Assembly: GCA_039715185.1 (NCBI GenBank)
Contig: JBDLIA010000010.1
Span: 1 to 57,228, forward strand
DNA length: 57,228 bases
Source: Gemmatimonadota bacterium
GTDB lineage: Bacteria; Gemmatimonadota; Gemmatimonadetes; Longimicrobiales; RSA9
Reading direction: 5' to 3'
A program made the position numbers and the translations under genes. Positions 46,447 to 55,983 of this stretch are shown piece after piece. Within the stretch, counting starts at the first letter, position 1. Each line of letters opens with the position of its first letter. Below the pieces are notes generated by a model that was not told the DNA's origin, did not search any database, and saw nothing but the letters and a program-made list of their open reading frames with translations.

Positions 46447-48168
46447 CTAGCGGTCGCGCTGGATGGAGCGCGCGTGGCGCAGCGGGTTCTCCAGCAGGTG
46501 GACGGGGATGAAGAGGACGGTCACGAAGAACACCAGCGCCAGCAGTAGGCCCGCGGCCAGGACCCACGGATTGCGTAGCACGATGAACGTGATGGACGTT
46601 ATCAGCGAGATGGTCAGGGCGAAGATGCTGAGCAACACGCGGCGTACCTGCAACTGCAGGAAGCGCTCGCCCGAGCGCTGATCTCGGGGATGCATGCGCA
46701 CGCGAAACTCCTCCCGCTCGGCGCGTTTGAGCAGGTCCTGCACGGCCACCAGCGCGGAGCGCGCCTCGCCAGCGATGTTGCCCAGCACGCGGGCCGGTTC
46801 GCGCGCAGTCTCCCTGAGAATCTCGCCCTTCATGCGACGGATCACGCGCTTGATCGGCTCGATCCCGTTGAACGCAGGGTCGTAGCCGATACCGATCCCC
46901 TCCAGGAGCGCCGCCGCGCGGAACAGGTAGACGAGCTCCCTGGGCAGGATCAGCGGCCAGGTATAGAAGGTGTCGAGGATCTCCTGGACGGCCTCCTGCA
47001 CGCGCTTCTGACCGAGCTCCCGCGCCCGGTTCATGATGCCGAGCAGCTCGCTCGCCGCGTCGCGGATCTCGGCGCGGGCGATCTGCGGATCGATCATCCC
47101 CAGCTCGTACATGCCGCTGATCATCCCGTCGATGTCTTCGCGGGAGACCGCGAGGGACAGCTTCAGTATGCGCTCGCGGGTGGCCGCCCCGAGGTTGACC
47201 ACCATGCCCCAGTCCAGGAAGACCAGCGTCCCGTCCGCCTCGACTATGATGTTGCCGGGGTGCGGATCCGCGTGCAGGAAGCCCTCGACCAGGAGCATGC
47301 GCACGTACACCTCGGTCAGCGTCTCCATCAGGTCGCCGTGATCCAGCTCGCGGCTGGCGAAGCGCTTGTGCAGGCGGTCGATCTTGTCGCCGTCGATCCA
47401 CTCCATCACCAGCACGCGGCGCCGCGTGAAGGCGTCCAGCACGGCCGGCGCGCGCACGCCGGGCAGGTCCGCGAAATGCTTGTGGAAGGTGGCCATGTGG
47501 GCGGCTTCCTCGCGGAAATCCATCTCCTCGCGCACGCGCACGCTGAACTCCCTCACCACGGTCGTCAGGGCACGCACGTGGTGGTTGGGAAACATGATGT
47601 TCAGCAGGAAGAGCAGGCGGAACGAGATGTCCAGGTCCAGCGCGACCAGGTCTTCCACGCCGGGCCGCAGCACCTTGATCGCCACGTTCTCTTCCCCGAC
47701 GCGAGCCTTGTGGACCTGGCCCAGGCTCGCCGCCGCCACCGGCTCGCGCTCGAACGCGTCGAACAGCTCGCTCACCGGCTGGCCGAGCTCGGCCGCGACC
47801 ACGGCCTCGATGGCGTCGGGGCCGACGGCGGGGACGCGGTCCTGCAACTGGCCTATGATCGAGAGGTACGGCTCGGGCAGGATGTCGGCGCGCGCGCTGA
47901 ACACCTGCGCCAGCTTGATGAAGGTCGGGCCCAGGGCGGCGATGGCGTTCATCAAACGCGTGGCGCGCCGCTCGTGGGCGTCGCGGCTGCGCCGAGCCGG
48001 GGTGCCGAAGAGCAGCCAGCGCCGCTTGTCGCGCAGAAAGGCGAACACGAACGGCGTGAGGCGCCTCATGATCGTCCACGCCCGCGCGATCCGGCTCGCC
48101 CTGGGCGGAGTGGGTGGACGGTCGGGGGGGCTCGCGGTCTCCCGCTCAGCCGGCAGCGGCGCGTTCAC
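46447..48168 (-). CDS. UbiB/ABC1-family atypical kinase
   Basis: 573 aa. The kinase-like fold has the Ala-rich loop AAASLGQVHKARVG, the Lys of VAIKVLRPGV, the catalytic HADPHPGNI and the DFG-like FLDWGM. The family's KxGQ is KLAQ here. A C-terminal pair of membrane helices (LSIFALTISLITSITFI, AAGLLLALVFFVTVLFI) anchors it. UbiB proteins are thought to aid quinone synthesis or lipid handling. GTG at 48168 overlaps the mgtE stop (GTGA), so I use it rather than ATG 48069. Confidence 0.9.
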   Translation of the reverse strand: MNAPLPAERETASPPDRPPTPPRASRIARAWTIMRRLTPFVFAFLRDKRRWLLFGTPARRSRDAHERRATRLMNAIAALGPTFIKLAQVFSARADILPEPYLSIIGQLQDRVPAVGPDAIEAVVAAELGQPVSELFDAFEREPVAAASLGQVHKARVGEENVAIKVLRPGVEDLVALDLDISFRLLFLLNIMFPNHHVRALTTVVREFSVRVREEMDFREEAAHMATFHKHFADLPGVRAPAVLDAFTRRRVLVMEWIDGDKIDRLHKRFASRELDHGDLMETLTEVYVRMLLVEGFLHADPHPGNIIVEADGTLVFLDWGMVVNLGAATRERILKLSLAVSREDIDGMISGMYELGMIDPQIARAEIRDAASELLGIMNRARELGQKRVQEAVQEILDTFYTWPLILPRELVYLFRAAALLEGIGIGYDPAFNGIEPIKRVIRRMKGEILRETAREPARVLGNIAGEARSALVAVQDLLKRAEREEFRVRMHPRDQRSGERFLQLQVRRVLLSIFALTISLITSITFIVLRNPWVLAAGLLLALVFFVTVLFIPVHLLENPLRHARSIQRDR

Positions 48169-49577
48169 AGGAGCAGCAGCGCGCCGAGGCCGAGCAGCAG
48201 CACCACGCCGCACAGGTCGGTGAGCGCGGTGACGAAGACGGACGAAGCGACCGCGGGGTCGACGCCCAACCGCTCGAGCACGATCGGCACGAACGCGCCC
48301 GCGAAGGAAGCTACGATCAGGTTGCCCCACAGGGCGATCAGGATCACCGCGGCGAGCGCCGGGCTGCCCTGCCAGAGAAACACGATCACCGCCGTGATGG
48401 CGCCGAGCACCATGCCGTTCACGAGCCCCACCATCAACTCCTTGCCGGCCACCTTCCAGCGCCGCGACGCGGTTTCCTCGCCCAGCGCGATGCGGCGTAT
48501 GGTCACCGCCAGCGCCTGCGTTCCGGCGTTGCCTCCAAGGGCCATCACGATGGGCATGAGCGCGACCAGCACGGTGAACGCCACCACCACGCTGTCGAAC
48601 AGCCAGATCGCCACCGAGCTGAGTCCGATGGTCAGGATGTTCAGCGTAAGCCACGGCAAGCGGCTGCGCACCGCTTCCAGCCAGCCGCCGCGCACCTCCT
48701 CGTCCTCGCTGGCGCCGGCGAGTCGCAGGATGTCCTCGGTCTGCTCGGCTTCGATCACGTCGATCACGTCGTCGAACGTGATACGTCCCAGCAGGGCCCC
48801 GGCGGGGTCCACGACGGGCACGGCCGGCAAGTTGTAGCGGGCGATGATGCGGGCGACCTCCTCCTGATCCATCTCGGGAGGGACCGTGACGCGCGGCTCG
48901 TCCAGGACCTCCTCGATGCGCGAGTCGGGATCGGCGATCACCAGATCCTGGAGGCGGGCCGTGCCGACCAGCCGCTGCAGGAGATCCACCACGAAAACCG
49001 TGAAGAAGTCGTCCTCGAGCCCGCGCGCCTGCCTGCGGACCTCGACGAGCGCTTCGGCGGCCGTAGCGTGCACCGACACGGCGACCAACTCGGTGGTCAT
49101 GATGCCGCCGGCCGACTCCTCGTCGTGCTCGAGGAGACGGCTCAGCTCCACCGCCTCGCGCCGCGGCAGCAAGCCGAGCAGACGCGCCCGCTCCTGCGGG
49201 TCCAGCTCGCCCAGCAGGTCCGCCGCGTCGTCGTCGGGAAGCTCGCCCAGGAGCTCCACGCTGCGCCCGGGCTCCAGCGCGACCAGCAGATCCTCGGGTC
49301 GGCCCTCCGGGTGCATCTCGGCGAGGGTCTCCGAGCCCAGATCCGCGGGCACGACCTCCATCACGTGCAGCCGTTGCTCGTCGGTGAGCTCCTCGACCAC
49401 GTCCGCGACGTCGCTGGGGTGGAGCTCCTGCAAGGCCGCGATCAGCGTCGCGTCGTCCCCGCGCTCCAGCAACGACCGGACGTGCTCCAGGCGCTCGGCG
49501 TGGGCCGTCTCGCGCGGCTCCTGCTGGTCGGGTGCCGGCGGGCGTTCGCCGCCTACGGTCGTCCGGGGAGCCGTCAC
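48165..49577 (-). CDS. mgtE: Magnesium transporter MgtE
   Basis: 470 aa. The N-terminal superhelix with LHPSDVADVVEELTDEQR, two CBS domains (AGGIMTTELVAVSVHATAAE, ARYNLPAVPVVDPAGALLG), then five membrane helices with the pore signature ALGGNAGTQALAVT. It imports Mg2+ and the CBS part senses intracellular Mg2+. GTG at 49577 overlaps the ybeY stop (GTGA), and the frame up to 49715 is shadow. Part of the phoH-ybeY-mgtE-ubiB run. Confidence 0.93.
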   Translation of the reverse strand: MTAPRTTVGGERPPAPDQQEPRETAHAERLEHVRSLLERGDDATLIAALQELHPSDVADVVEELTDEQRLHVMEVVPADLGSETLAEMHPEGRPEDLLVALEPGRSVELLGELPDDDAADLLGELDPQERARLLGLLPRREAVELSRLLEHDEESAGGIMTTELVAVSVHATAAEALVEVRRQARGLEDDFFTVFVVDLLQRLVGTARLQDLVIADPDSRIEEVLDEPRVTVPPEMDQEEVARIIARYNLPAVPVVDPAGALLGRITFDDVIDVIEAEQTEDILRLAGASEDEEVRGGWLEAVRSRLPWLTLNILTIGLSSVAIWLFDSVVVAFTVLVALMPIVMALGGNAGTQALAVTIRRIALGEETASRRWKVAGKELMVGLVNGMVLGAITAVIVFLWQGSPALAAVILIALWGNLIVASFAGAFVPIVLERLGVDPAVASSVFVTALTDLCGVVLLLGLGALLLL

Positions 49578-50023
49578 GAGGTCAGGACCTCCCGCACGAT
49601 GGACTCCTGCTCGCTCCACATGGGGCTGGAGACGCGGTCGGGCCCGGGCGGGTGGTCCCGGCCGAGCGCGTGGAGGGTGCCGTGGACGGTGAGGCGCACG
49701 AGCTCCTCTTCCCAAGCGATGCCCTCTTCGGCGGCCACCCGCGCGGCGAACTCGTGGCCGACGTAGACATCGGCCTCCAGCTCTCCGGTGGGACCCGCGA
49801 GGCGGAACGACAGGCTGTCGGTCGGGTCGGAGTGGCCCAGGTGAGTCAGATTCAGTGCGGCGATGGCGTCGTCCCCGAGGAGCGTTACTGAGAGGAATCC
49901 CTCCTCGTGGCCAGCGGAGCGCAGCGCCCGCAGGGCCGCCCTGCGCATGAGCTCGAAGTGGGGCCGCGGGTCGAGGTTCGGCGCGGGGACGCCCCCGAGC
50001 TGCACCGACACCTCGAGCGCCAA
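49574..50023 (-). CDS. ybeY: Endoribonuclease YbeY (16S rRNA maturation)
   Basis: 149 aa, standard size. The metal motif HGTLHALGRDH supplies His114, His118 and His124. LLGDDAIAALNLTHLGHSDPTDSLSF is the usual middle motif. YbeY acts in 16S rRNA 3' processing and ribosome quality control. The start is ATG 50023, 6 bp after the HD phosphodiesterase gene ends, consistent with the conserved PhoH-(YqfF/PgpH)-YbeY order. Confidence 0.95.
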   Translation of the reverse strand: MALEVSVQLGGVPAPNLDPRPHFELMRRAALRALRSAGHEEGFLSVTLLGDDAIAALNLTHLGHSDPTDSLSFRLAGPTGELEADVYVGHEFAARVAAEEGIAWEEELVRLTVHGTLHALGRDHPPGPDRVSSPMWSEQESIVREVLTS

Positions 50024-50029
50024 CCGAGC

Positions 50030-52357
50030 CTACCCGCTCACGGGGGCGGACGCGCCGCCCTTCGCGCCCGCCGCGCTCGCGGCCTCCGAGTCCGGGCCGG
50101 ACGCGGCCTCGCCGTCGTCCTCCTCCCTGGCGGCCGCCCCGTCGGCGCGGACGCCGTTCGGGTAGTCGATGCGCTGGTGATGCATGTTGCTGAGCGCGGT
50201 CACGAGCACCTCGCGCACGGCGCGCAGATCCCCCAGCGTGAGCGGGGACTCGTCCAGTTGATGCTGGCTCATCTTGGCGTCCACGATCTGATCCACGACG
50301 CCCCGGATGCGCTCGGGCGTCGGGTCCGACAGCACGCGCGTGGCCGATTCCACCGAGTCGGCGAGCATGAGGATCGCGGTCTCGCGCGATTGCGGCGTGG
50401 GACCCGGATAGCGGAACACGCGCGGGTCGGGCTCGAGCCCGGGCTCGGACGCCTTCGCCTGATCGTAGAAGAAGCTGATCAGTTGCGTACCGTGGTGCTC
50501 CTTGATGAACGCCTTCACGGAATCCGGCAGCTTGCCCTCGCCTCCCAGTCGGATTCCCTCCAGCACGTGGTTGCGCACCATCGACGCGGAGGTGGCCGGC
50601 TTCAGCCTGTCGTGCGGGTTGCGTCCCGGCGGCTGGTTCTCGATGAAGTACTGCGGCTTGACCACCTTGCCCACGTCGTGGTAGTAGGCCCCGACCCGCG
50701 CCAGCAGTGGGTTGGCGTCGATCGCCCGCGCCGCGGTCTCCGCCAGGTGCGCCACGTTGACCGAATGCGCATACGTTCCCGGTGCTTCAAGGGCCAAACG
50801 CTTTAGTAGCGGTCGATTGAGATCGCTCAGTTCAAGTAGTGTCTGATCTGTCGTGATGCGCGTGTAACTTTCAAAAAGGGGCAGCAAGGCCATCGCCAGG
50901 ACGGCGCTGCCCGCGGCGTTCGCGGCGCCCCAGCCCACCGCATCCAGCACCGACGCGAGGGGCAATCCGCGCAGCATCGTCAGCACGATGCCGGCGACCG
51001 CATAGGCCGCGGCGATCACCGAGAAGAACACCCAGGTCTGCGAGCGACGCAGGACCACCCGAACCGTCATCGCCGCCGCGGCGCCCGCCAGCACCATGGT
51101 GAATAGCGGCGACACCCCCACGAAGGGCGCCTGCGTGGACAGCAGAATCGCCATGATCAGCGCGAAGCTGAGGGCCAGCCGGCCATCCCACAGCGCCGCG
51201 ATGATCAGCACCGGCAGCGCGATCGGCACCAGAATCATGGACCAGCCGGCCGACGCGACTATGGACGCCGCGGAGCCCAGAATCAGCGTCAGGAGCGCGA
51301 TCACCAGGACGTGACGCAGGTCCGTGTATACCGCCGTCCGGAAGAAGTACAGCAACACGCCGAACATCCCCAGCAGCAGCACGTCGAACAGGAAGCGACC
51401 CGTCTGGCGGGACCAGCTCCCGCTTCCCTCCAGCCGGTCCAGCTCGTCCAGGCGACCACGGTAGGCCGCGAGCTTGTCGACCACGGCCGCGTCGACCTGT
51501 TCGTGGGCCGCCACGATGCGCTCGCCGGCCAGGACCTGGTCCTTGGTGGTGGGGACCGCCGCCCGCAGGCGCTGCTGCTGGTTCTCCGTGGCGATGGCGT
51601 TGAAGCGGATGCTCGGCTGGAAGAACCGAACCGTGACCTCCCGGGCGAACGCCACCGCGGTGCCGTCGCCGCGGGCGCGCATGTATCGCGGAATGGCGTC
51701 GAAGAAGTCCGAGCCGGTGCGGACGGAGTCGGGCGGCACCAGGCGCTCATCGGCTCCGTCTCGCAGGAGGACGCGCGGCCTGTTGGCGCGGCTGCTGAGT
51801 TCCGCCGCGGCCGCGTAGCCGCGCGGCAAATCCTGACGGGCGGCGGTGTCTATGGCGCTCCGTACGCCGTCGCGGCGATTGCGCGCGACCAGCAGCGCCA
51901 CCACCTGGTCCGTCGCCGCGAACTGGTACGAGGACAGCAGCGCCGCCAGCGCACGGTCGCGGGCCGCGGGGTCGACCGCCGCATCGACGATCGAGTCCAC
52001 GGAGGAGAAGAAGCGGTCTACCCCCATGGTGAGCGAGTCCACCGACGAGGGGACCACGTCGAACACCGGGGTGGCCGACGCAGCGGCCTCCGCCTGGTCG
52101 GCGGCCAACTCCTGGCCCGACTTGGGGACGTCGAACGCGACCTCGGCGATGACGTCCTCGTCGGCGACCATGCCGCGCTCCAGGACCGGGAAGTCCGGAG
52201 CCGGGGCGACCGGGAAGAGGTTCTGGAAAAGAAGCGCCGTAAGCGCCAGCAGGGCGAGCCGGCCTCCGTGGTGCACCAGCCCCCACGGCCAGATCGACTC
52301 CTGTGGCTCGCTCATGGCCCTCCTGAGCAGGCGCCACCCGGCGCGGGCCTCAGTCAT
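50030..52357 (-). CDS. pgpH: 7TM-HD phosphohydrolase (PgpH family, cyclic-di-AMP phosphodiesterase)
   Basis: 775 aa from ATG 52357. N-terminal 7TMR-HDED extracellular region, seven membrane helices at about residues 320-530, then a C-terminal HD domain with HSVNVAHLAETAARAI, YYHDVGKVVKPQYFIENQ and KEHHGTQLISFFYDQ. Degrades cyclic-di-AMP in Listeria and others; the function here is inferred from family. The gene begins inside the end of phoH (8-bp overlap) and an internal ATG at 52315 is an alternative. It is followed by ybeY. Confidence 0.9.
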   Translation of the reverse strand: MTEARAGWRLLRRAMSEPQESIWPWGLVHHGGRLALLALTALLFQNLFPVAPAPDFPVLERGMVADEDVIAEVAFDVPKSGQELAADQAEAAASATPVFDVVPSSVDSLTMGVDRFFSSVDSIVDAAVDPAARDRALAALLSSYQFAATDQVVALLVARNRRDGVRSAIDTAARQDLPRGYAAAAELSSRANRPRVLLRDGADERLVPPDSVRTGSDFFDAIPRYMRARGDGTAVAFAREVTVRFFQPSIRFNAIATENQQQRLRAAVPTTKDQVLAGERIVAAHEQVDAAVVDKLAAYRGRLDELDRLEGSGSWSRQTGRFLFDVLLLGMFGVLLYFFRTAVYTDLRHVLVIALLTLILGSAASIVASAGWSMILVPIALPVLIIAALWDGRLALSFALIMAILLSTQAPFVGVSPLFTMVLAGAAAAMTVRVVLRRSQTWVFFSVIAAAYAVAGIVLTMLRGLPLASVLDAVGWGAANAAGSAVLAMALLPLFESYTRITTDQTLLELSDLNRPLLKRLALEAPGTYAHSVNVAHLAETAARAIDANPLLARVGAYYHDVGKVVKPQYFIENQPPGRNPHDRLKPATSASMVRNHVLEGIRLGGEGKLPDSVKAFIKEHHGTQLISFFYDQAKASEPGLEPDPRVFRYPGPTPQSRETAILMLADSVESATRVLSDPTPERIRGVVDQIVDAKMSQHQLDESPLTLGDLRAVREVLVTALSNMHHQRIDYPNGVRADGAAAREEDDGEAASGPDSEAASAAGAKGGASAPVSG

Positions 52358-53333
52358 CCTCGACCTCCGCGTCGTCGGCCGCGGCGTACGCGTCGATGAT
52401 GTCGCGCACCAGGCGGTGGCGCACGACATCGACGGCGTCCAGGTATACGAACTCGATGCCCTCGATGCCGGTAAGGATGCGCTCCACCTCCAGGAGACCC
52501 GATTCCTCCCGGCTCTGCAGGTCGATCTGCGTCGTGTCGCCCGTGATGACGGTGCGCGAGTTCACGCCCAGGCGAGTCAGAAACATCTTCATCTGCGCCT
52601 GGGTGGCGTTCTGGGCCTCGTCGAGGATGACGAACGCGTCCGCCAGCGTGCGCCCGCGCATGTACGCGAGTGGCGCGATCTCTATCGTGCGATCGTCGAT
52701 CGCCCGCCGCACGCGATCGGCGGGCAGCATGTCGTGCAGCGCGTCGTACAGGGGCCGGAGATACGGATCGACCTTTTCCTGCAGATCGCCCGGCAGGAAC
52801 CCGAGGCTTTCCCCGGCCTCCACCGCGGGACGCGCCAGCACGATGCGCCGCACCCGGTTCTTGAGCAGCGCGTCCACGGCCATCGCCACCGCCAAGTAGG
52901 TCTTGCCGGTACCGGCGGGGCCGATGGAGACGACGATGTCGTGGGCCTCGATGGCTTCCACGTACGTGCGCTGGCCGGGGGTGCGCGGCGAGATGATCTT
53001 GCGCGACCCCGGAAGCAGGATGCGGAGCTCCGACACGCGCTCGCCGAGCGCGAAGTCCTGCGCAGGGGCGGCGTCCACGGCTCGGTGGATATCCCCCACG
53101 TCGAACGGGATTCCCAGTCGGGCCTTGTCGACCAGTTTCTGCGCCGCCGGAGCCGCCGCCTCGACCTCGGGCAGCGCTCCGGACAGGATGAGATACTCGC
53201 CCCGCAGGACGACCCGGCAGCCGGTCAGCCGCGCGAGTTCCTGAAGGTGTTGGTCGTTGACCCCAGACAGGAGGAGGAAGTCCGCTCCCTCCGTCGGGAT
53301 CCTATGCTGTACCGTCGTTGCTTCCACGGCCAT
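52350..53333 (-). CDS. phoH: PhoH-like ATPase
   Basis: 327 aa. The ATPase core has Walker A GPAGTGKTYLAVAMAV (residues about 137-152), VEAGESLGFLPGDLQEKVDPY and Walker B FVILDEAQNA; C-terminal arginine finger segment LTRLGVNSRTVITGD. It is a PhoH-family RNA-linked ATPase without the KH-like extra domain being clearly seen. GAGAGGGG lies before the ATG. First gene of the PgpH-YbeY-MgtE-UbiB run. Confidence 0.95.
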   Translation of the reverse strand: MAVEATTVQHRIPTEGADFLLLSGVNDQHLQELARLTGCRVVLRGEYLILSGALPEVEAAAPAAQKLVDKARLGIPFDVGDIHRAVDAAPAQDFALGERVSELRILLPGSRKIISPRTPGQRTYVEAIEAHDIVVSIGPAGTGKTYLAVAMAVDALLKNRVRRIVLARPAVEAGESLGFLPGDLQEKVDPYLRPLYDALHDMLPADRVRRAIDDRTIEIAPLAYMRGRTLADAFVILDEAQNATQAQMKMFLTRLGVNSRTVITGDTTQIDLQSREESGLLEVERILTGIEGIEFVYLDAVDVVRHRLVRDIIDAYAAADDAEVEDD

Positions 53334-53385
53334 CCCCTCTCGGGTCCTGGCCCGCGCACGGGTTCCGCTCGGGCCAAGCCGCTTG

Positions 53386-55326
53386 TTACCCCTCCCCAGA
53401 AGGCGTGTTGCCGGTTACCGCAATGCCCAACTCGGCGAGGTCGTCTTCCGACACTACGGCGGGGGAGCCCTCGAGCAGCGCGCGCGCCGCGGCCGTCTTG
53501 GGGAACGCGATGACATCACGAATGCTCGTGAGCCCACACATGAGCATCACGAGACGGTCGAAGCCGAACGCGAACCCGCCGTGCGGCGGCGCCCCGTAGC
53601 GCAGCGCCTCCAGCAGGAAGCCGAAGCGCTCCTGAGCCTCCGCCGGCGCGATGCCAAGCACGCGCAGGATCGCCTCCTGCACCGCCGGATCGTGCACGCG
53701 GATGGACCCGCTCGCCAGCTCGTGGCCGTTGTACACCGCGTCGTATGCTCGCGACTTGGGGCCCGCCGCCATGAGGGCCTCGAGGGCCGCCGCGTCCGGC
53801 TGGCCCTCGTCGGGCAGGCACCGAGCCAGAGCGGCCAGGCCGGACGCAGCGGGCATGGTGAACGGATGGTGCTCCGCGTCCAGGCGGGACCCGTCGTCGC
53901 TCCACGAGAACAGCGGGAAGTCCGTCACCCACACCCAGCTGTGACCTGGCTCCCGCAGGTCGAGGAGATCCGCCAAGTGGCGACGCAGCGCGTCGAGCGC
54001 GCCCTCGATGCCCGCCTCGCCGGACGCTCCCGCGTCGCGGGTAAGCTGCCCGACCACGGCCACGAACAGGTCCCCATCCTTTACCCCGGACGCCGCCGCG
54101 AACGCCGACCCGATGTCCTCGTCGAGCGCCTTGGCGAACTGGCCGGAGAATCCGTTGGCGGTGCGTTTGACCCAGAGCGCCCCGGCCCCGCCGGCCGCCT
54201 GCGCCACCTCGGTCAGGCCATCCAAGTGCTTGCGGGAGAGAGCCGCGCCGCCCGGCACCGGCAATCCGCGAATGCGGCCGCCCTCGGCCAAGGCCGCCTG
54301 GAAGATGCGGAAGTCGGCCGAGGCCAGCGCGTCGGTCACGTCCACGATCTCGAGCGGGATGCGCAGGTCGGGCTTGTCGGTCCCGTATCGGTCCAGCGCC
54401 TCGTCGTAGGAGATGCGTGGGAACGGCGTGTCCAGGCGCTCACCCAGCACGTCGAGCCACAATTTCGCCAGCATCGCTTCACCCACGGCGAACACGTCGT
54501 CCTCGTCCACGAACGACATCTCGGCGTCGATCTGCGTGAACTCCAACTGGCGATCCGCGCGCAGAGCCTCATCGCGCAGGCAGCGCGCGATCTGGAAGTA
54601 GCGATCGCAGCCCCCCACCATGAGCAGCTGCTTGTAGAGCTGGGGCGACTGGGGGAGCGCGTAGAAAGACCCGGGGTGGACGCGGCTGGGGACCAGGAAG
54701 TCGCGCGCGCCTTCGGGGGTGGGTCGCCCCAGCAGAGGGGTCTCGATCTCCCAGAAGCCGGCCTCGGTCAGATAACGGCGGACCGACTGCAGGGCGTAGT
54801 GGCGAACGCGCAGGGCGCGCTGCATCTCGGCGCGGCGCAGGTCGAGGAAGCGGTGTCGAAGCCGCAGATCCTCGCCAGGCGGCTCGTCTTCGGGTCCTAT
54901 GGAAACCGGAACCGGAGGCGTGTCCGCGGGCGCGAGGACATCCAGCGCCTGCACGCGCACCTCGACCTCTCCCGTGGCCAGATCAGGATTCGCCAAGCCC
55001 TCGGGCCGCGGCTCCACCACCCCTTCCACGCCGATCACCACTTCCTGGCCCAGCGCCGAAGCGCGCTCCAGCACCGACGGCGGAGTCCAGGCGGGTCCGA
55101 AAGAGAGCTGAACGAGCCCCGATCGGTCTCTCAGGTCTATGAAGACCAACCCACCCAGGTCGCGGCGCCGGTGTACCCAGCCGGCGAGTCGCACCTGCGC
55201 GCTCACGTGCTTCGCGCGCAGATCCCCAGCGCGCTGGCTGCGCATGGAGGTGGCTCCGGATGCTATGGCGGCGGCGCTGCCACCGTTGCCCGCGCGCTGT
55301 CGAGAGGCCTCGGGGTCCGGACTCAC
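53386..55326 (-). CDS. aspS: Aspartyl-tRNA synthetase (bacterial type)
   Basis: 646 aa. Anticodon-binding OB domain (AGWVHRRRDLGGLVFIDLRDRSG), class II catalytic core with motif 2 FQIARCLRDEALRADRQLEFTQID and motif 3 GFAFGFDRLVMLM, and the bacterial GAD insertion (about 310-430). Motif 2 departs a little from the common FRDEDLRADRQPEF. GTG at 55326 overlaps the EIIA stop (GTGA), so I keep it although it adds a 27-residue low-complexity leader before MRSQRAGDL. Charges tRNA-Asp (and tRNA-Asn if the enzyme is non-discriminating, not decided here). Confidence 0.95.
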   Translation of the reverse strand: MSPDPEASRQRAGNGGSAAAIASGATSMRSQRAGDLRAKHVSAQVRLAGWVHRRRDLGGLVFIDLRDRSGLVQLSFGPAWTPPSVLERASALGQEVVIGVEGVVEPRPEGLANPDLATGEVEVRVQALDVLAPADTPPVPVSIGPEDEPPGEDLRLRHRFLDLRRAEMQRALRVRHYALQSVRRYLTEAGFWEIETPLLGRPTPEGARDFLVPSRVHPGSFYALPQSPQLYKQLLMVGGCDRYFQIARCLRDEALRADRQLEFTQIDAEMSFVDEDDVFAVGEAMLAKLWLDVLGERLDTPFPRISYDEALDRYGTDKPDLRIPLEIVDVTDALASADFRIFQAALAEGGRIRGLPVPGGAALSRKHLDGLTEVAQAAGGAGALWVKRTANGFSGQFAKALDEDIGSAFAAASGVKDGDLFVAVVGQLTRDAGASGEAGIEGALDALRRHLADLLDLREPGHSWVWVTDFPLFSWSDDGSRLDAEHHPFTMPAASGLAALARCLPDEGQPDAAALEALMAAGPKSRAYDAVYNGHELASGSIRVHDPAVQEAILRVLGIAPAEAQERFGFLLEALRYGAPPHGGFAFGFDRLVMLMCGLTSIRDVIAFPKTAAARALLEGSPAVVSEDDLAELGIAVTGNTPSGEG

Positions 55327-55781
55327 GCCCCCTCGAGGTCGCGCAGGGTCTCGAGAAACTCATCCGCGCTGCGCGCCGATGCGAGCCGGCGGCGCAGCTC
55401 GTCCTTGCGCAGCAACCGCGAGATCCGGCTCAGCACCTTGACGTGCGTACCCGCCACCTGCTCGGGCCCGACGAGAAGGAAGAAGAGGCTTACCGGGGCA
55501 CCGTCCAGCGCGTCGAAGTCGACGGGGTCCTCCGTGACACCCGCGGCCAGCCGCAGCTCCTTGAGCGCGCCGCACTTGCCGTGCGGAATCGCCACGCCGT
55601 TGCCGATTCCGGTCGATAGGACGGCCTCGCGGTCGCGCACCGCGCGCAGGACCGATTGGCGCCGATGCTCGTCGCTGTCGACCGCGACCAGATCGACGAG
55701 TTCGCGCAGGAGGCCTTCCTTGTCGGAGGCCTCCAGGGGGACCTTTATCCGGTCCGGGGTCAGCAGGTCGGAAAGCAGCAC
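55323..55781 (-). CDS. PTS EIIA (nitrogen/fructose-type) domain protein
   Basis: 152 aa from GTG 55781 (LLSDLLTPDRIKVPLEASDK). The phosphorylatable His is in GNGVAIPHGKC, and TGIGNGVAIPHG is the EIIA(Fru/Ntr) signature. No EI or HPr gene is in the window, so it may act as a regulatory EIIA (PtsN-like). An alternative start at ATG 55871 adds a basic leader. Its stop overlaps the aspS GTG, so the two are translationally coupled, an unusual partnership. Confidence 0.85.
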   Translation of the reverse strand: MLLSDLLTPDRIKVPLEASDKEGLLRELVDLVAVDSDEHRRQSVLRAVRDREAVLSTGIGNGVAIPHGKCGALKELRLAAGVTEDPVDFDALDGAPVSLFFLLVGPEQVAGTHVKVLSRISRLLRKDELRRRLASARSADEFLETLRDLEGA

Positions 55782-55983
55782 GGATGCGGTGCGCAGGTGA
55801 TCGAAGCGCCGACGACGCGCTGCGCGGCCGACGCAAGGACCGCTCAAGTTAGAGGCGCCGTCGAAAGCCATCAAGGAATTCGATACGCCCGTGGACCCTC
55901 CCCGGGCCAAGGGCGTATGCAGCGACGCGCTCCGCGAGGCCCGTGGCGGAGCGTTTGTTCGAGACACCTGGAGCTCTGAGTAC

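Noticed and set aside
42657-46511. 1284-codon plus-strand open frame
   Set aside because: Antisense to MeaB, amidase and SPFH genes; its translation is repetitive arginine-rich text with no motif.
53345-53380. Weak hairpin GGCCCG/CGGGCC after aspS
   Set aside because: Only six pairs, long loop and no U tract, so not listed as a terminator.
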